Source: Chiua virens (taxonomy: Eukaryota > Basidiomycota > Agaricomycetes > Boletales > Boletaceae). From it: DNA of 41,502 bases. The DNA is taken from the NCBI GenBank assembly GCA_019787685.1, contig JAHNUO010000085.1, forward strand, positions 1-41,502, in the 5' to 3' direction. Positions 1-9,225 of this stretch are shown in pieces. Numbering within the stretch: position 1 is the stretch's first letter; every line of letters begins with the position of its first letter. The notes under the pieces are model-generated. The model worked only from the letters and a program-made list of their open reading frames with translations, was not told where the DNA came from and did no database searches. A program made the position numbers and the translations under genes.

Positions 1-677
1 TGCTGGTGGTCAGTCAGACCCTGCCAATCTCGACAGCGGACTGTTTAAGAACGAAATTTTAGTCAAGGCATGTTCTGCACACAAATGTAGGTATCGTCAT
101 TGATTCTCCACTCCAGGCCTTCAAAGCCATCTTTATTTCTCCATCTTCCGCATTGGACGATGAGGGTCTCGAGCCAACCGCTGGAAAGAAACATCGCCGA
201 GGTGATAGACGGACGCGGTCAAACGTGGCCAAACTCATAGGTATGCAAACAGTTCAGCCACGCGCCATTGCCTATGTGGCTTGCCAGGTAAATTGGTCGT
301 TTACCGTTAACATAATTAATACCGGATTTGATGCTAATGGATTACTGACTGCGTTGCAGGTTCGTTTCGCCCTGTCCTCTGCAGGTTCTTGGGCGATCGT
401 CGATGGTGTATTTGACACCCACGAGTTCTATGAAGCCATAGTGGAGTGGTTCGAAGAAACCAAGACTGAAGAGGACAAAAATTTCGTTGACGAACTTCTG
501 TTATGGTGGAACAGGCGAGTCCCTCAGTTACTTCGCTTCACACATGGCAATAATGAGAGCTGCCGCGGCAGGTCGGCACTCGGGCCCACCTTTTCTTTTC
601 GAATTGAACGAGATAATTCCGCCCAAAAGTCTGTGGCAAAGTCACTGAAGAAGCGCCGTATTTCTAGTAGTAGTTAA
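1..677 (+). CDS. DUF6698-family protein, 5' end outside the window
   Basis: This is the C-terminal part of a protein I recognise as the basidiomycete DUF6698 family, whose function is unknown. Exons fit 1-67, 117-287 and 360-677. Spliced, they read through the family blocks LFKNEILVKAFKAIF, SPSSALDDE, RRTRSNVAKLIGMQTV, PRAIAYVACQVRFALSSAG, then an acidic stretch and LLWWNRRV. The tail is basic (KSLKKRRISSSS). Intron 68-116 (49 nt) begins with GC (GCATGT) and ends with AG. The nearby GT donors (72, 87, 91) all break the frame, so only the GC donor restores the family sequence. Intron 288-359 (72 nt) is a multiple of three and has no stop, so unspliced RNA would stay open. The start codon lies upstream of base 1. 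Family assignment is firm; the role is not known. Confidence 0.8.
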
Positions 678-2110
678 ACTCGTTTGGGTCCGATTCGAAC
701 GTTGTACTAGGCTATTCGAAATCACGAAGCAGAATAATCTGGTTATCTATTTGCTATCATTCGTTTGGTCGATCAAAATGATGACGACGTGAAAACGTTT
801 CCTTCAGTTGCCGTTACTCCCGGGATGATCCACTTTGCCTGCCATAATCATGCTACAGGTAATTATTCACTGTCGCCACCTGGTTGATCGTTCGAAAGTC
901 TTCCTATACGTGCATATCTGACCCACTTTCACCTTCCTGACACTTATTTGAGAATGCCATCGGAGTGGTACTATTGATGAAGCTCGAGCATGAATGAAAA
1001 AGTTGGCCAGAAATGTGTGTTGGACTCGGGTTGGGAACGTTGCAAGCATCGATATCTTTGCTTAGTAAAGATATGTTTGGTACACATTTTCGACTACCCT
1101 CAAATTAATTGGCCTTGCCCTTTACCGACTTGTGTGATAGTAGTACGTCTTTTCTAACTGTCCGACACTTGTTTTCAACTGTAGCTACCATTATGAGGAA
1201 TATGTAAACTGTATAATTGGTATCTTCACTGACAGTCTGACATTTGTTATGCACTCAGCCTACTGTTATAAAGAATATATAAAGCTGTACCAGACTGGTC
1301 AACATTGCCGGCCATTACCAAATCCCATGATGTGTGTCATTACTGACTGTTTGATACTTATTCTTCACCAGACCTACTGTTGCAAAGTAATAATAAGACC
1401 TTTTTACCATTATATAATTTAGCTTTCTTCAGAATGTATTATAAGGCATTGTCAGAAAATCTGCGGTCTCGTGATAAGATGGCAGTTGTCTTGGACAGAA
1501 TACAATTAGAAGCCGGATCCGTGCGTGTAACTTTGCGTATACAGGGTCAAGTTGATCAGGACGGGGGCCCGTCATCGTCGACTCGTCGATTCGACGTCGA
1601 TACGGTCGAAGGGGGAAATGGCTGAACGAGGAGCCACGTGATCCGAGCTAGGCAGTTGAAACCCGAGGAATCGGTGAGGATCGAGCTCATCGACGTCCAC
1701 CACCTACCAAGTACTGTGCCTCTGAATCATGGTCAGGTTAGACTGGACAAGCTAGTCCCGTCGCATGTCACCGTTTCTTTGGCTATGCGCTGTTGCTGAC
1801 ACAGCGTGAAGTGTTGGCACAGCACTGTAGGCTAGACAACATTGATACTCCAAGATTTCGTGTGTTACACTGTGTAACGTACGGAACACTCACTGCGGTA
1901 TTTACTCGCAGTGTTACGACTACCAGAATGACGCGTTGAGCTGCGCTCTCAATGTTTTCAATTCTCCTCCCAACGTCACCCTCATCCTAATCTGACGCCA
2001 TCGCATCTCCTGGGAAACGTGTTCCCGGTTCCATTACTTTTCCTTTTGAAATTTGCAAGCGGCTGACCATCCTCTGAATTCCAATTTAAACGCCTCGGAG
2101 GCTGACATTA
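678..2110. other. intergenic region without a recognisable gene
   Basis: About 1.4 kb with only short, non-conserved open frames on both strands. The only structure seen is a degenerate tandem repeat at 1156-1400, described separately. The 3' end runs into the promoter of the broken gene starting at 2167. Confidence 0.5.
1156..1400. repeat. degenerate three-unit tandem repeat
   Basis: Three diverged units begin near 1156, 1229 and 1343. Each has the order CTRAC/CTGAC-like motif, a T-rich tract with (A)CTTGTT or ATTTGTT, an AG, then CTACTG/CTACCA and an A-rich stretch (GAGGAATATG, AAAGAATATA, AAAGTAATAA). Spacing is about 72 nt and then 114 nt, the second gap holding an unrelated insertion. 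Each unit looks like the 3' end of an intron (branch site, pyrimidine tract, AG). The units may derive from a duplicated intron, but this is inference. Confidence 0.45.
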
Positions 2111-2118
2111 TTCTGGGT

Positions 2119-2126
2119 TATATAAA
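2119..2126 (+). promoter_or_regulatory. TATA box of the broken gene at 2167
   Basis: TATATAAA lies about 41 bases before the ATG at 2167. The surrounding 70 bases (GAGGCTGACATT ... TCGAACAATCATGTC) align with the 5' flank of the paralogue on the minus strand (16904-16985). The paralogue lacks the TATATAAA itself. Confidence 0.5.
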
Positions 2127-2166
2127 CCAGCCATTCATCTCCCTACCCTTCAGTTATCGAACAATC

Positions 2167-4150
2167 ATGTCTACGATTCCATCTCGCTCCACCGCACTCT
2201 CGCCCCACCGCACTCCTTCCGTCGCTGACTCCTCCGGCCTGACTGCTCCCCTGCAGTCCCATTGTCTGATTGGGACCGGCAGGCTCTCGTTCGCCATCGT
2301 CTCCGTCGAGAATTATCTCTTCCATCGACGAGGGACTCCCAAGAGTTCGTGTGCGAGCGATGCTAAGGCGTCAGGTTCAGGTGGTCTTTTCTCACCCTTG
2401 TGCCCGCGAGGTTCGCGGAAGGCGGCTGGACATTGTGTTACAAATGAACTGTCAATCAACGTCGAGACAGGACTTGACGTGAGTCGGACACCCATTGATG
2501 CTTTTCAGTCCAGCTGATATCCGCTTTCACCAGGATGTTAGCATGGTCTACGCGAGGTACTTTCATCCTACATTTTGGAGTGTGAGTAGATTGATTGAAC
2601 ATCGTGAATATCATATTGAATGGTGTTTCGTAGCCGGTCGAATCGCAGCCGGCGATGAGCGCGGAAGGCCCAGATCCAGGCAGCTTCCGCCGTAGGTGTG
2701 GCCGGAAAACTGGGACGCGAGTTGGTCGGGGCATTCCCTTCCGTCCCAGGTGCACCAGACGATGACTCATCCGAGGATTCGTCCGAGACCATGGCCTGAT
2801 CAAACACTGATGCCTCCTGTGCGACTGACGACGGGATTGTCGTGATGTCTCCTGGATCATCCTGGAGCCTTGAACTGTACGGTGATTCATTATCGGATGT
2901 CGACTCGGATTGCTACTGTTCAGCATACGATTCTTGGCAATGCAGCCTGCGAAAACTGCAGACATCCAGTGGACATGCCGCACATTCGTGCTCAGGCTAC
3001 GAAAAGTGCCGACGTCAGCATTCGGGCCAGCAGTTCGCCACCTGGACCCCACGATCCTCCTGATCGTTCGTCTTTCAAATCCGACTTTTCGCCTTATGGT
3101 GGGGTCAAACAAGTCACCGAACAAGATAACACCCACATCCCGATGCGCATCCGTTATCGCGCTTGTCACCGCATTAGGATTCGTACAGATTACTCGCACC
3201 GGTGCAATAGGCCCTCGACCCCCGCTTTCTCCCATCGCAGAAGCACTCGAGGAGGACTCGTTGGAGCGCTTATGGTCCACTGCCAACTCTGGATTTCTTC
3301 TCTTCACCAGACGACAGGATATTGACAACCGGACAAAGCTCTTCTTCCACTACGTGAGGATACGAGATGGGCGATGTGTCGTATTTTACCGAGATCTCGA
3401 AGTACTACAATCTGGTAGGTACCACGGCGACGAAGCTTCGTACCTCGATACTGCCAGCACCGAAGTCCCTGGTCCCTGGTCCTACCAAGTACTGCTACTG
3501 CCAGTGCTAGCGGAAGTTCGTCGAGCGGCTCGTCCAAGCCTCGATCGTCCGCTGACTCTGACCATAGCGACGACAAGGATGATACAAGTTTTCCAGGCTT
3601 CGTGCATACATCCTGCAGATTCCTCGACCAGGTCGACCAGGCAACGAATTCAACTCAGGATATCGACGTTCAAGATGATCACGACGGTCGAACGACACGA
3701 ACGACCTGCCACGTTCGCCGTGCTTCACGAGGGTCAGGATATCATGCGGAGTTTCCTCGAAGAGCTTCGTGATTTTGAGTCAGGTCTCAGACGTTCGAGG
3801 AGGACTCTGACTACAGCAACGCCGAGGACATAGGCCTCACACCTTTCCCGGTTTATGAAAGCACCAGGCGAGACTCGCTGGAGTCAACTTCCTGGACCTC
3901 TATCCATTGGCGATGTCTGAGAAGATCAAACGTGTACACGGACTGCGCATCTGGCCACCGAACCAAACGTTAGGAGGATCGGAAGCCGTCGCTCTCCTCA
4001 ACCTTGCTCACCGAAGAAGTGCAAGTCGTCTCTCCAAAATCCTTAGGCTCTCGCCCGCTTCGCTACCGTCGAAGGCCTCCGCACTCACAGAGACAGCCAT
4101 TCGCTGTGGTATGGTCCACCTATTGTTCATTCATTCACCCCATCATCCGT
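2167..4150 (+). pseudogene. frameshifted copy of the acidic single-pass membrane-protein gene at 14733-16903
   Basis: Starts MSTIPSRSTALSPHRTPS. The first exon is 2167-2478, then introns 2479-2533 (GTGAGT..CAG) and 2582-2633 (GTGAGT..TAG) flank a short exon reading DVSMVYARYFHPTFWS. The intact paralogue has HHVNMVYARYFHPTHWN in the same place with introns at the same phase. Further matches to the paralogue appear in changing frames: GAFPSVPGAPDDDSSEDSS near 2731, PPLSPIAEALEEDS near 3220, DIMRSFLEELRDFESG near 3745, FEEDSDYSNAEDI near 3795 and EVQVVSPKS near 4016. No single set of introns joins these frames, so I call it a pseudogene. The hydrophobic segment after residue 35 is eroded compared with the paralogue. 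A heavily spliced functional gene is less likely but not excluded. Confidence 0.6.
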
Positions 4151-4159
4151 GCTAGCCGC

Positions 4160-5849
4160 CTTCTACCTTGGTTCCGTCTTTGGCAGCTATGGTACGTTCC
4201 GCGTTCGTTTGACTATCCTGACGGTCACTCTGATCACCTTGATTCCCAAGCCAATTCCAACTATCGTCACTCAATTATCAGGACCCTACTTGTGCGCATC
4301 GCTCTTTCCTTGCATGGACTCTGGTTGATTCGATCTTGTTCTCCACAGTACATTCTTGCAAATTTGGCATCTGGGATTTGGTCCGGTCTTTCTTGGATTG
4401 GTGGGTTTTATCTAGACGGCTCTTTTTCAATGGGAATTGAATGGTTCTTTGGTAGTTCGTTCCGCCTGTCTGCAGCGGGTACGCAAGTTGTTTGCTACCC
4501 TCACCGCATCCAACTCTCGTCTGGTTTCATGCGAATTATTATTCTCGCGTCTTGGTTCGGAAGAACCAGTTTACTTCCCCAATCTTCATCCTTTTGGTGT
4601 ATTTGGTGGTTCCCGTTTGTGACCGATTTAGATTTGTTGGAACTTGACGTGTACATGCATCTGTCGTCTGTACATTCTCCCATAGCGCCGCCGTACGAAA
4701 ACAGGGAAAAATACATAATTTACGAAACCTGAGTCTTGTAACGCCGCTTTCTAGCAAAGTTTAATCGATGGTCTTGACAAGGCGTTCATTTCCATCCCCA
4801 TTAACTCGCAGCATTTGGAAACACTTATGATGATTCCTTTTTGCCTATCCACTTCTTCACCGGTACTCTGTTCGTCAAGTGTGCCACTAAGATCACCAAC
4901 CACGACAACGTGAACAGTTTCCCCCACGCATTGCCAATAAGCGACGTCATCGAAAGGGATCACTACTTTTTGGTTCCTGGTTTGTACGAGGCTATCCGAA
5001 AAAAAAAAAGTATCGGACGGATCAGTCTCATCAAGTCAGTATTTCAGTGTGTTGGGTGGCGTTATGGCATGCCCCGAGAGGGGACCTGAAATCACAAAGT
5101 AGACAGAACGGGAATTCATGCCAATCATGGCTGTATGCGCCCAACCCAGTCAGTCTTCGAGAGAACCTACCACGTTATCGCGGAGCAGCCCGGGAGAACG
5201 CCGGATGAACAGCACGAAGGAGCCTTAAATTGAATCTGACGGGGTCGCTCGGTGTGATATGGCTGCAATTCAGTACCCTGAGCGCTCCCTTCTGACAAGG
5301 CTCAAGCATAGAATCATTTTGTATCTAATGTTACACTGCTGTCCCTTCCGAGCAGCACCTTAAGGTCGTCAAGCACCAGAACATGGACAAAAAGGTGCAC
5401 CTATGTGGAAAATCCACGTGAATGTCGAACGCAACGGGTTCTGCGAGTCTACAGCCATGCGCTCATTCTTGGAGTCGTATGTACTTTCATCCGTTGGGAA
5501 TGTTTTGTAACTTGCCCCAGTGCTTGACACAAATAAAAGGCGAGCGGACGGAGATAGGGCAATAGGATCATCCTTATCGGACGCAGGAGTCGAAGGAGGG
5601 TGTTCCCGGGTCTAGCAAAGCCCAGATAAAGGAGAGGTTGAGCCGACATGGCCAAGACGAGGCGATCGAAAACACGATGCTGACGAGGAACCAAACAGGG
5701 CTCCTTGCCGAGAGCGATACCCATGCCATGATGTACCATGCATGATAGTCCGTGCAGAGGATCAAGCTGAATAGATGTCTCAGTGCACGGTTCGGAGAAT
5801 CCATGTCGCAGCACTTGAGATTGTCAAGCACCAATATTGGTCCTTACAG
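4160..5849. other. intergenic region without a recognisable gene
   Basis: Overlapping open frames of 60-240 codons occur on both strands, but none shows family motifs or splice-linked continuity. A frame to 4732 is only the tail of the pseudogene frame continuing without conserved sequence. An A-run lies near 5000. Minus-strand frames at 5449-5834 may be further worn pieces of the sugar-transporter relic that follows, but I could not align them to a transporter. Confidence 0.4.
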
Positions 5850-6092
5850 GCCCAGGGCAGTGAAGATAAGATAAATCATAGGTCTTGGGAAACGTGGGGC
5901 AGAGAAGAGAGTCCCGCGAACGTTTCTCGAGCAAATTTCGGACACATAGAGAACACCAAAACCAACAATGAGACGTCCGGCGACGATGAGACCGAAGTCA
6001 TTTTTAGCAGCTTGGAGAATGACGCTGATGACACACCCAGCGATAATGGTAGGTCGACGACCATACCAGTTGGCAAGCTTGTGACATGTCAA
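5850..6092 (-). pseudogene. relic of an MFS sugar transporter
   Basis: Reading the minus strand from 6092, the frame gives NWYGRRPTIIAGCVIS, then LQAAKNDFG and LIVAGRLIVGFG. These match the sugar-transporter signature at the loop between transmembrane helices 2 and 3 (D/GRRP) and helix 4 (AGRLIVGFG) of hexose permeases. A few residues expected between CVIS and LQAA are missing. The frame then loses similarity after GFG, and no start, no second half and no plausible exons are visible on either side. The piece covers about 80 residues of a family that normally has about 500, so it is a non-functional remnant. The plus-strand 141-codon frame over it is a shadow. Confidence 0.5.
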
Positions 6093-6470
6093 GATCCAGA
6101 AAACTTCAGACTTATGCCTCGGCCCCGGCTAGCTGCTCCGAAGAGGGGGAATGGTAGGGCGCTAATCAACAAATCGACAGAGATTCGAGCGCGGAGGTGA
6201 CGCGGTGATATGATCAAAAGACACGTGCTCATTCAACTTGAAATTGTACATTCATCATCCATTGATCATGCTTCCCCTGAGATTGCGTCAGCTACTGAAA
6301 CGGAGAAAAGGTAAGTGGACGGACTAGACAATCGAAAGGATGATACTGATGAGATTGAAGAGTCGAATGAAGGCAGCAAGGGCAAACAAAGGGAGGAGAC
6401 AAGCCAAGATGGCCAAAAGGAGGTGATTGAAGTCGTGTGGGTGACAAGCGCCTATTCAGACAGGAGTGCC

Positions 6471-8725
6471 ATGTCGAGCAAAGGAGAGGAAAAGGAAGTA
6501 AGGTGAAGCAGAGATGAAGCAATCCAAGGTGCGATACTGACGACCATCTAAACAGGTCCACCACGACCGAGACATACGAGACGAAGGTGATCAAAATCGA
6601 TAGCGGGGTAAATTCGGTCGTATTTACGACTGATGGGAAACACGTCTTGGTTGGTGGGAGTGGAGGGAAGATTCGATGCTGGCGAATAGCGGATGTAAAG
6701 GAGGTGGGGACGCCAATGCATGCGAGGGGTTGTGTCAACGACATTGCAGTATCAGGAAAATGGGTCGTGAGCGGGGCGGATAGAGGCCATGTGAAGGTGT
6801 TTGATGTGGAGAGCCGGGAAATAGTGAGGGAGTTGAAAGGACACACAGACGACGTGTATGCGGTCGATGTGTCCCCGGATGGGACGACAATCGTGTCGGG
6901 ATCATACGACGAGACTGCTCGAATCTGGTCGCTCTCAACGGGCAAGGAACTGAAAATATTGAAATACGACTACGAGGTGGCCGCGGTAAAGTTTTCACCC
7001 GACGGACTCTTCATCGCGACCGCAACATGGACTTACGAGTCTGTCCGCATCTACAAAACTGAAAATGGCCAACTCCTCGCCAAATTCAAGATCAATATCG
7101 GTTCATGGAGCAACCAATCCATTGCCTGGCCTCACGACAGCAAATATCTCTTTGTTGCAGGAAGTGATGGCTATATTCACCATCTCGACGTACCCGGAAA
7201 GACATTCTCAAAATGGCGCATTCACAGCAATAACAGTCCCAGTTGCATCGCCCTGTCAAGTGACAACTCATTCATTGCAGCATCCAGAGGTCAATTTGTG
7301 TCATTCTGGGACATAGCGACGCACGAACAAATCGGGTCCCCTGTCAAATATGCTACCGATGTTTTTTCTGTGGCCATATCTCCAAACGATGACATGGTGA
7401 CGAGAACGTACAGCATCGTCATGCTGCAGGATCTATACGACATTCTTCCGCTTCACTACTGCAGTAATGTAAGTCTACTTCTCCATGTATCATGGCTTCC
7501 TCATCACAACCCAAAGGCCCGAAAATTCCACAACAAACTCACAGACCTCCGGAGTCGCTACGAAGCACAGTCGCGCAAGCTCCGGATTGCTGTTCTTACT
7601 GCTGAACTAGAAGCCCTGAAGCGTTCGGTTGCTACGAAAACAAGCGAACTTGTTGCTGTGCGCGAAGAGTTAGACAAGTTCCCTGACGTGTCACACGAGC
7701 TCCTCGCCGCACGTAATGATCTGAGAACGTATGAAGCCGGATTCCACCGGCTCCATCAACAGCACAATGTCCAGCTAAGAAATATCACGTCTGTTGTAGC
7801 GAAAGACCAGCCCGAATCACCCGACATTCGCCATGGGGTCGACGACTCGGACGTGTATGCTGAGAAGGCAATCGTCCGTACCCTTGAATCCCTGAATAAA
7901 GTCATTCAACGGACCTCAATGTCCATATCCACGTACTTCATTCACCACATTCAGTCTTCCAATACCGAGGAACATTTGTCCGCCGCACGACACGCCTCCG
8001 AGTCTATCCCCCCGGCGTTGGTGGACCGCTTGCGGACAGTGTTACACCACGACTTGTCCTCGTACCTATCGATCGCATTTCAGGCCTACCTTACCTCTCA
8101 CGCACGCTCAATTGTTTCCTCGTGGACGATGGATAAACGGACAGATGAGCTCCTTAGCAAGGCGTATGAACAATTGCGCAAATCAGGCAGGTTTTCGGTT
8201 TCAGCTAATGTCTGCTCTCTGCTAACAATACTAACAGAAACCCAAACGTTCGCTGCCGGCTGGCGTTCGCTCATTCACGCCAATATTCCTGCCTGTACCA
8301 GCACCTCCAAGAACCTCGTTTCACATGCCATCCAAGGTCTCTCGGATATTGTCGTGGCAGCTGGTTGTGCCGCGTCTACGTCCGACACGGCGTCCAAAAT
8401 GTCGCCCAAGTTTTGGCACAACATCTCGTCGATTATTTCGACCGCCGAGAATCTCAGAGAGCTGATCGGGAACGCATTGGCGGCCGATTTCAAAGTCGTC
8501 GTGGCTCGTCCCGCGCAGATGTTCGACGAGGCATCGATGGTGCAGGATTCCGAAAGAGGTCGGGGAGTACCAGCTGGACAGGCAAGGGGAAAGAGGGTCC
8601 TATGCACTACATGTTTGGGGTTGATAAAGGAAGTCGTCCAAGAGTCGCCAATTTCATGGCAGCGGAATACGTTGTCGGCGTCGGTGGTGGTGAAACCCGG
8701 GGTTGTTCTCCGGGACAGCAGGTAG
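6471..8725 (+). CDS. WD40 beta-propeller protein with C-terminal coiled-coil/helical module
   Basis: Model: 6471-6502, 6556-7468, 7517-8186, 8238-8725 (about 700 aa). The start MSSKGEEKEV is chosen because its phase-2 splice (GTGAAG..CAG) leads into RSTTTETYETKVIKID, the usual beginning of this fungal WD40 family. Six WD40 units follow to about residue 285 (VSPDGTTIVSGSYDETARIW is the clearest), with a shortened seventh ending DILPLHYCSN. After intron 7469-7516 comes the module: coiled coil (LTDLRSRYEAQSRKL ... LVAVREELDKF), helices around SISTYFIHHIQSSN and RSIVSSWTMDKRTDELL, a conserved DIVVAAGCAAS segment, and a basic tail with VLCTTCLGLIKEVV. The last intron (8187-8237, 51 nt) starts GC and is stop-free; I infer it from the GT-AG intron at the same point in the copy at 26795-28425. 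Likely a cytosolic scaffold; function unknown. Confidence 0.75.
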
Positions 8726-8915
8726 GGGGTGATCTGAGGTTTCCTGAGTCGCCTCGCCATTTCAATTTGGGTCCATACTACAGTCCCATACCAGTGTACG
8801 ATATATCATATAGTTCGAATGTCCAAATTCTGTCCGCCACCAACTAGTACTTGGTTATCCATCATCCCCCTGTGGCGGCCTCAGTCGGTACGAATTATGA
8901 TGTCACGTACTGGCC
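7517..8915 (+). repeat. duplicated segment, copy 1
   Basis: From the first base of the module exon to about 190 bases past the stop, this segment matches 10407-11785 almost base for base in the coding part. Similarity fades upstream of the exon start, where the two genes differ completely, and downstream after GAATTATGATGTCA. The copies differ by a 21-nt in-frame indel in the coiled coil, and a short stretch after the stop (about 8724-8745) is absent from the second copy. Confidence 0.8.
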
Positions 8916-9225
8916 CGTTCTGCACGACGATGATCTCGATGCTCGCTATCTGACTCATGACTCACGTCCCTCATGACGAGCCAGAGGAAGCATCTGCACT
9001 GATGTTGGCCCAGACGGAGATCTTACCTGTGCCAGTGTGTGATAATATTCGCAAGCGCTAAATAGAGTTGACTCCTAATCGTTTCAAGAAAGGTGCTTGA
9101 TCCTTATCAATGAGTCTGGGAAAGTTTGTAACCCTCCGCCCATGACCATCGTGTCTTCTTCAACAAGTTCGCTCATCACTCACTAGCAGCACCAGCACCA
9201 TCCATCGAGTCCGAGATAACTCAAA
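8726..9225. other. intergenic region between the two module genes
   Basis: The first 190 bases are the transcribed-looking 3' flank shared with the second module gene. The remainder is unique and must hold the promoter of the gene starting at 9226. No clear TATA box is seen. Confidence 0.5.

Noticed and set aside
2456..3328. 290-codon minus-strand frame
   Set aside because: It overlaps the plus-strand paralogous sequence, is rich in Arg/Ser/Pro and has no motif; it is a shadow.
6587..8725. Gene start at 6587
   Set aside because: This codon is GTG; an ATG exon at 6471-6502 joins by a clean phase-2 intron and supplies the usual start.
8275..8760. 161-codon minus-strand frame, repeated at 11186-11662
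   Set aside because: Antisense shadow of the conserved module coding sequence in both copies.
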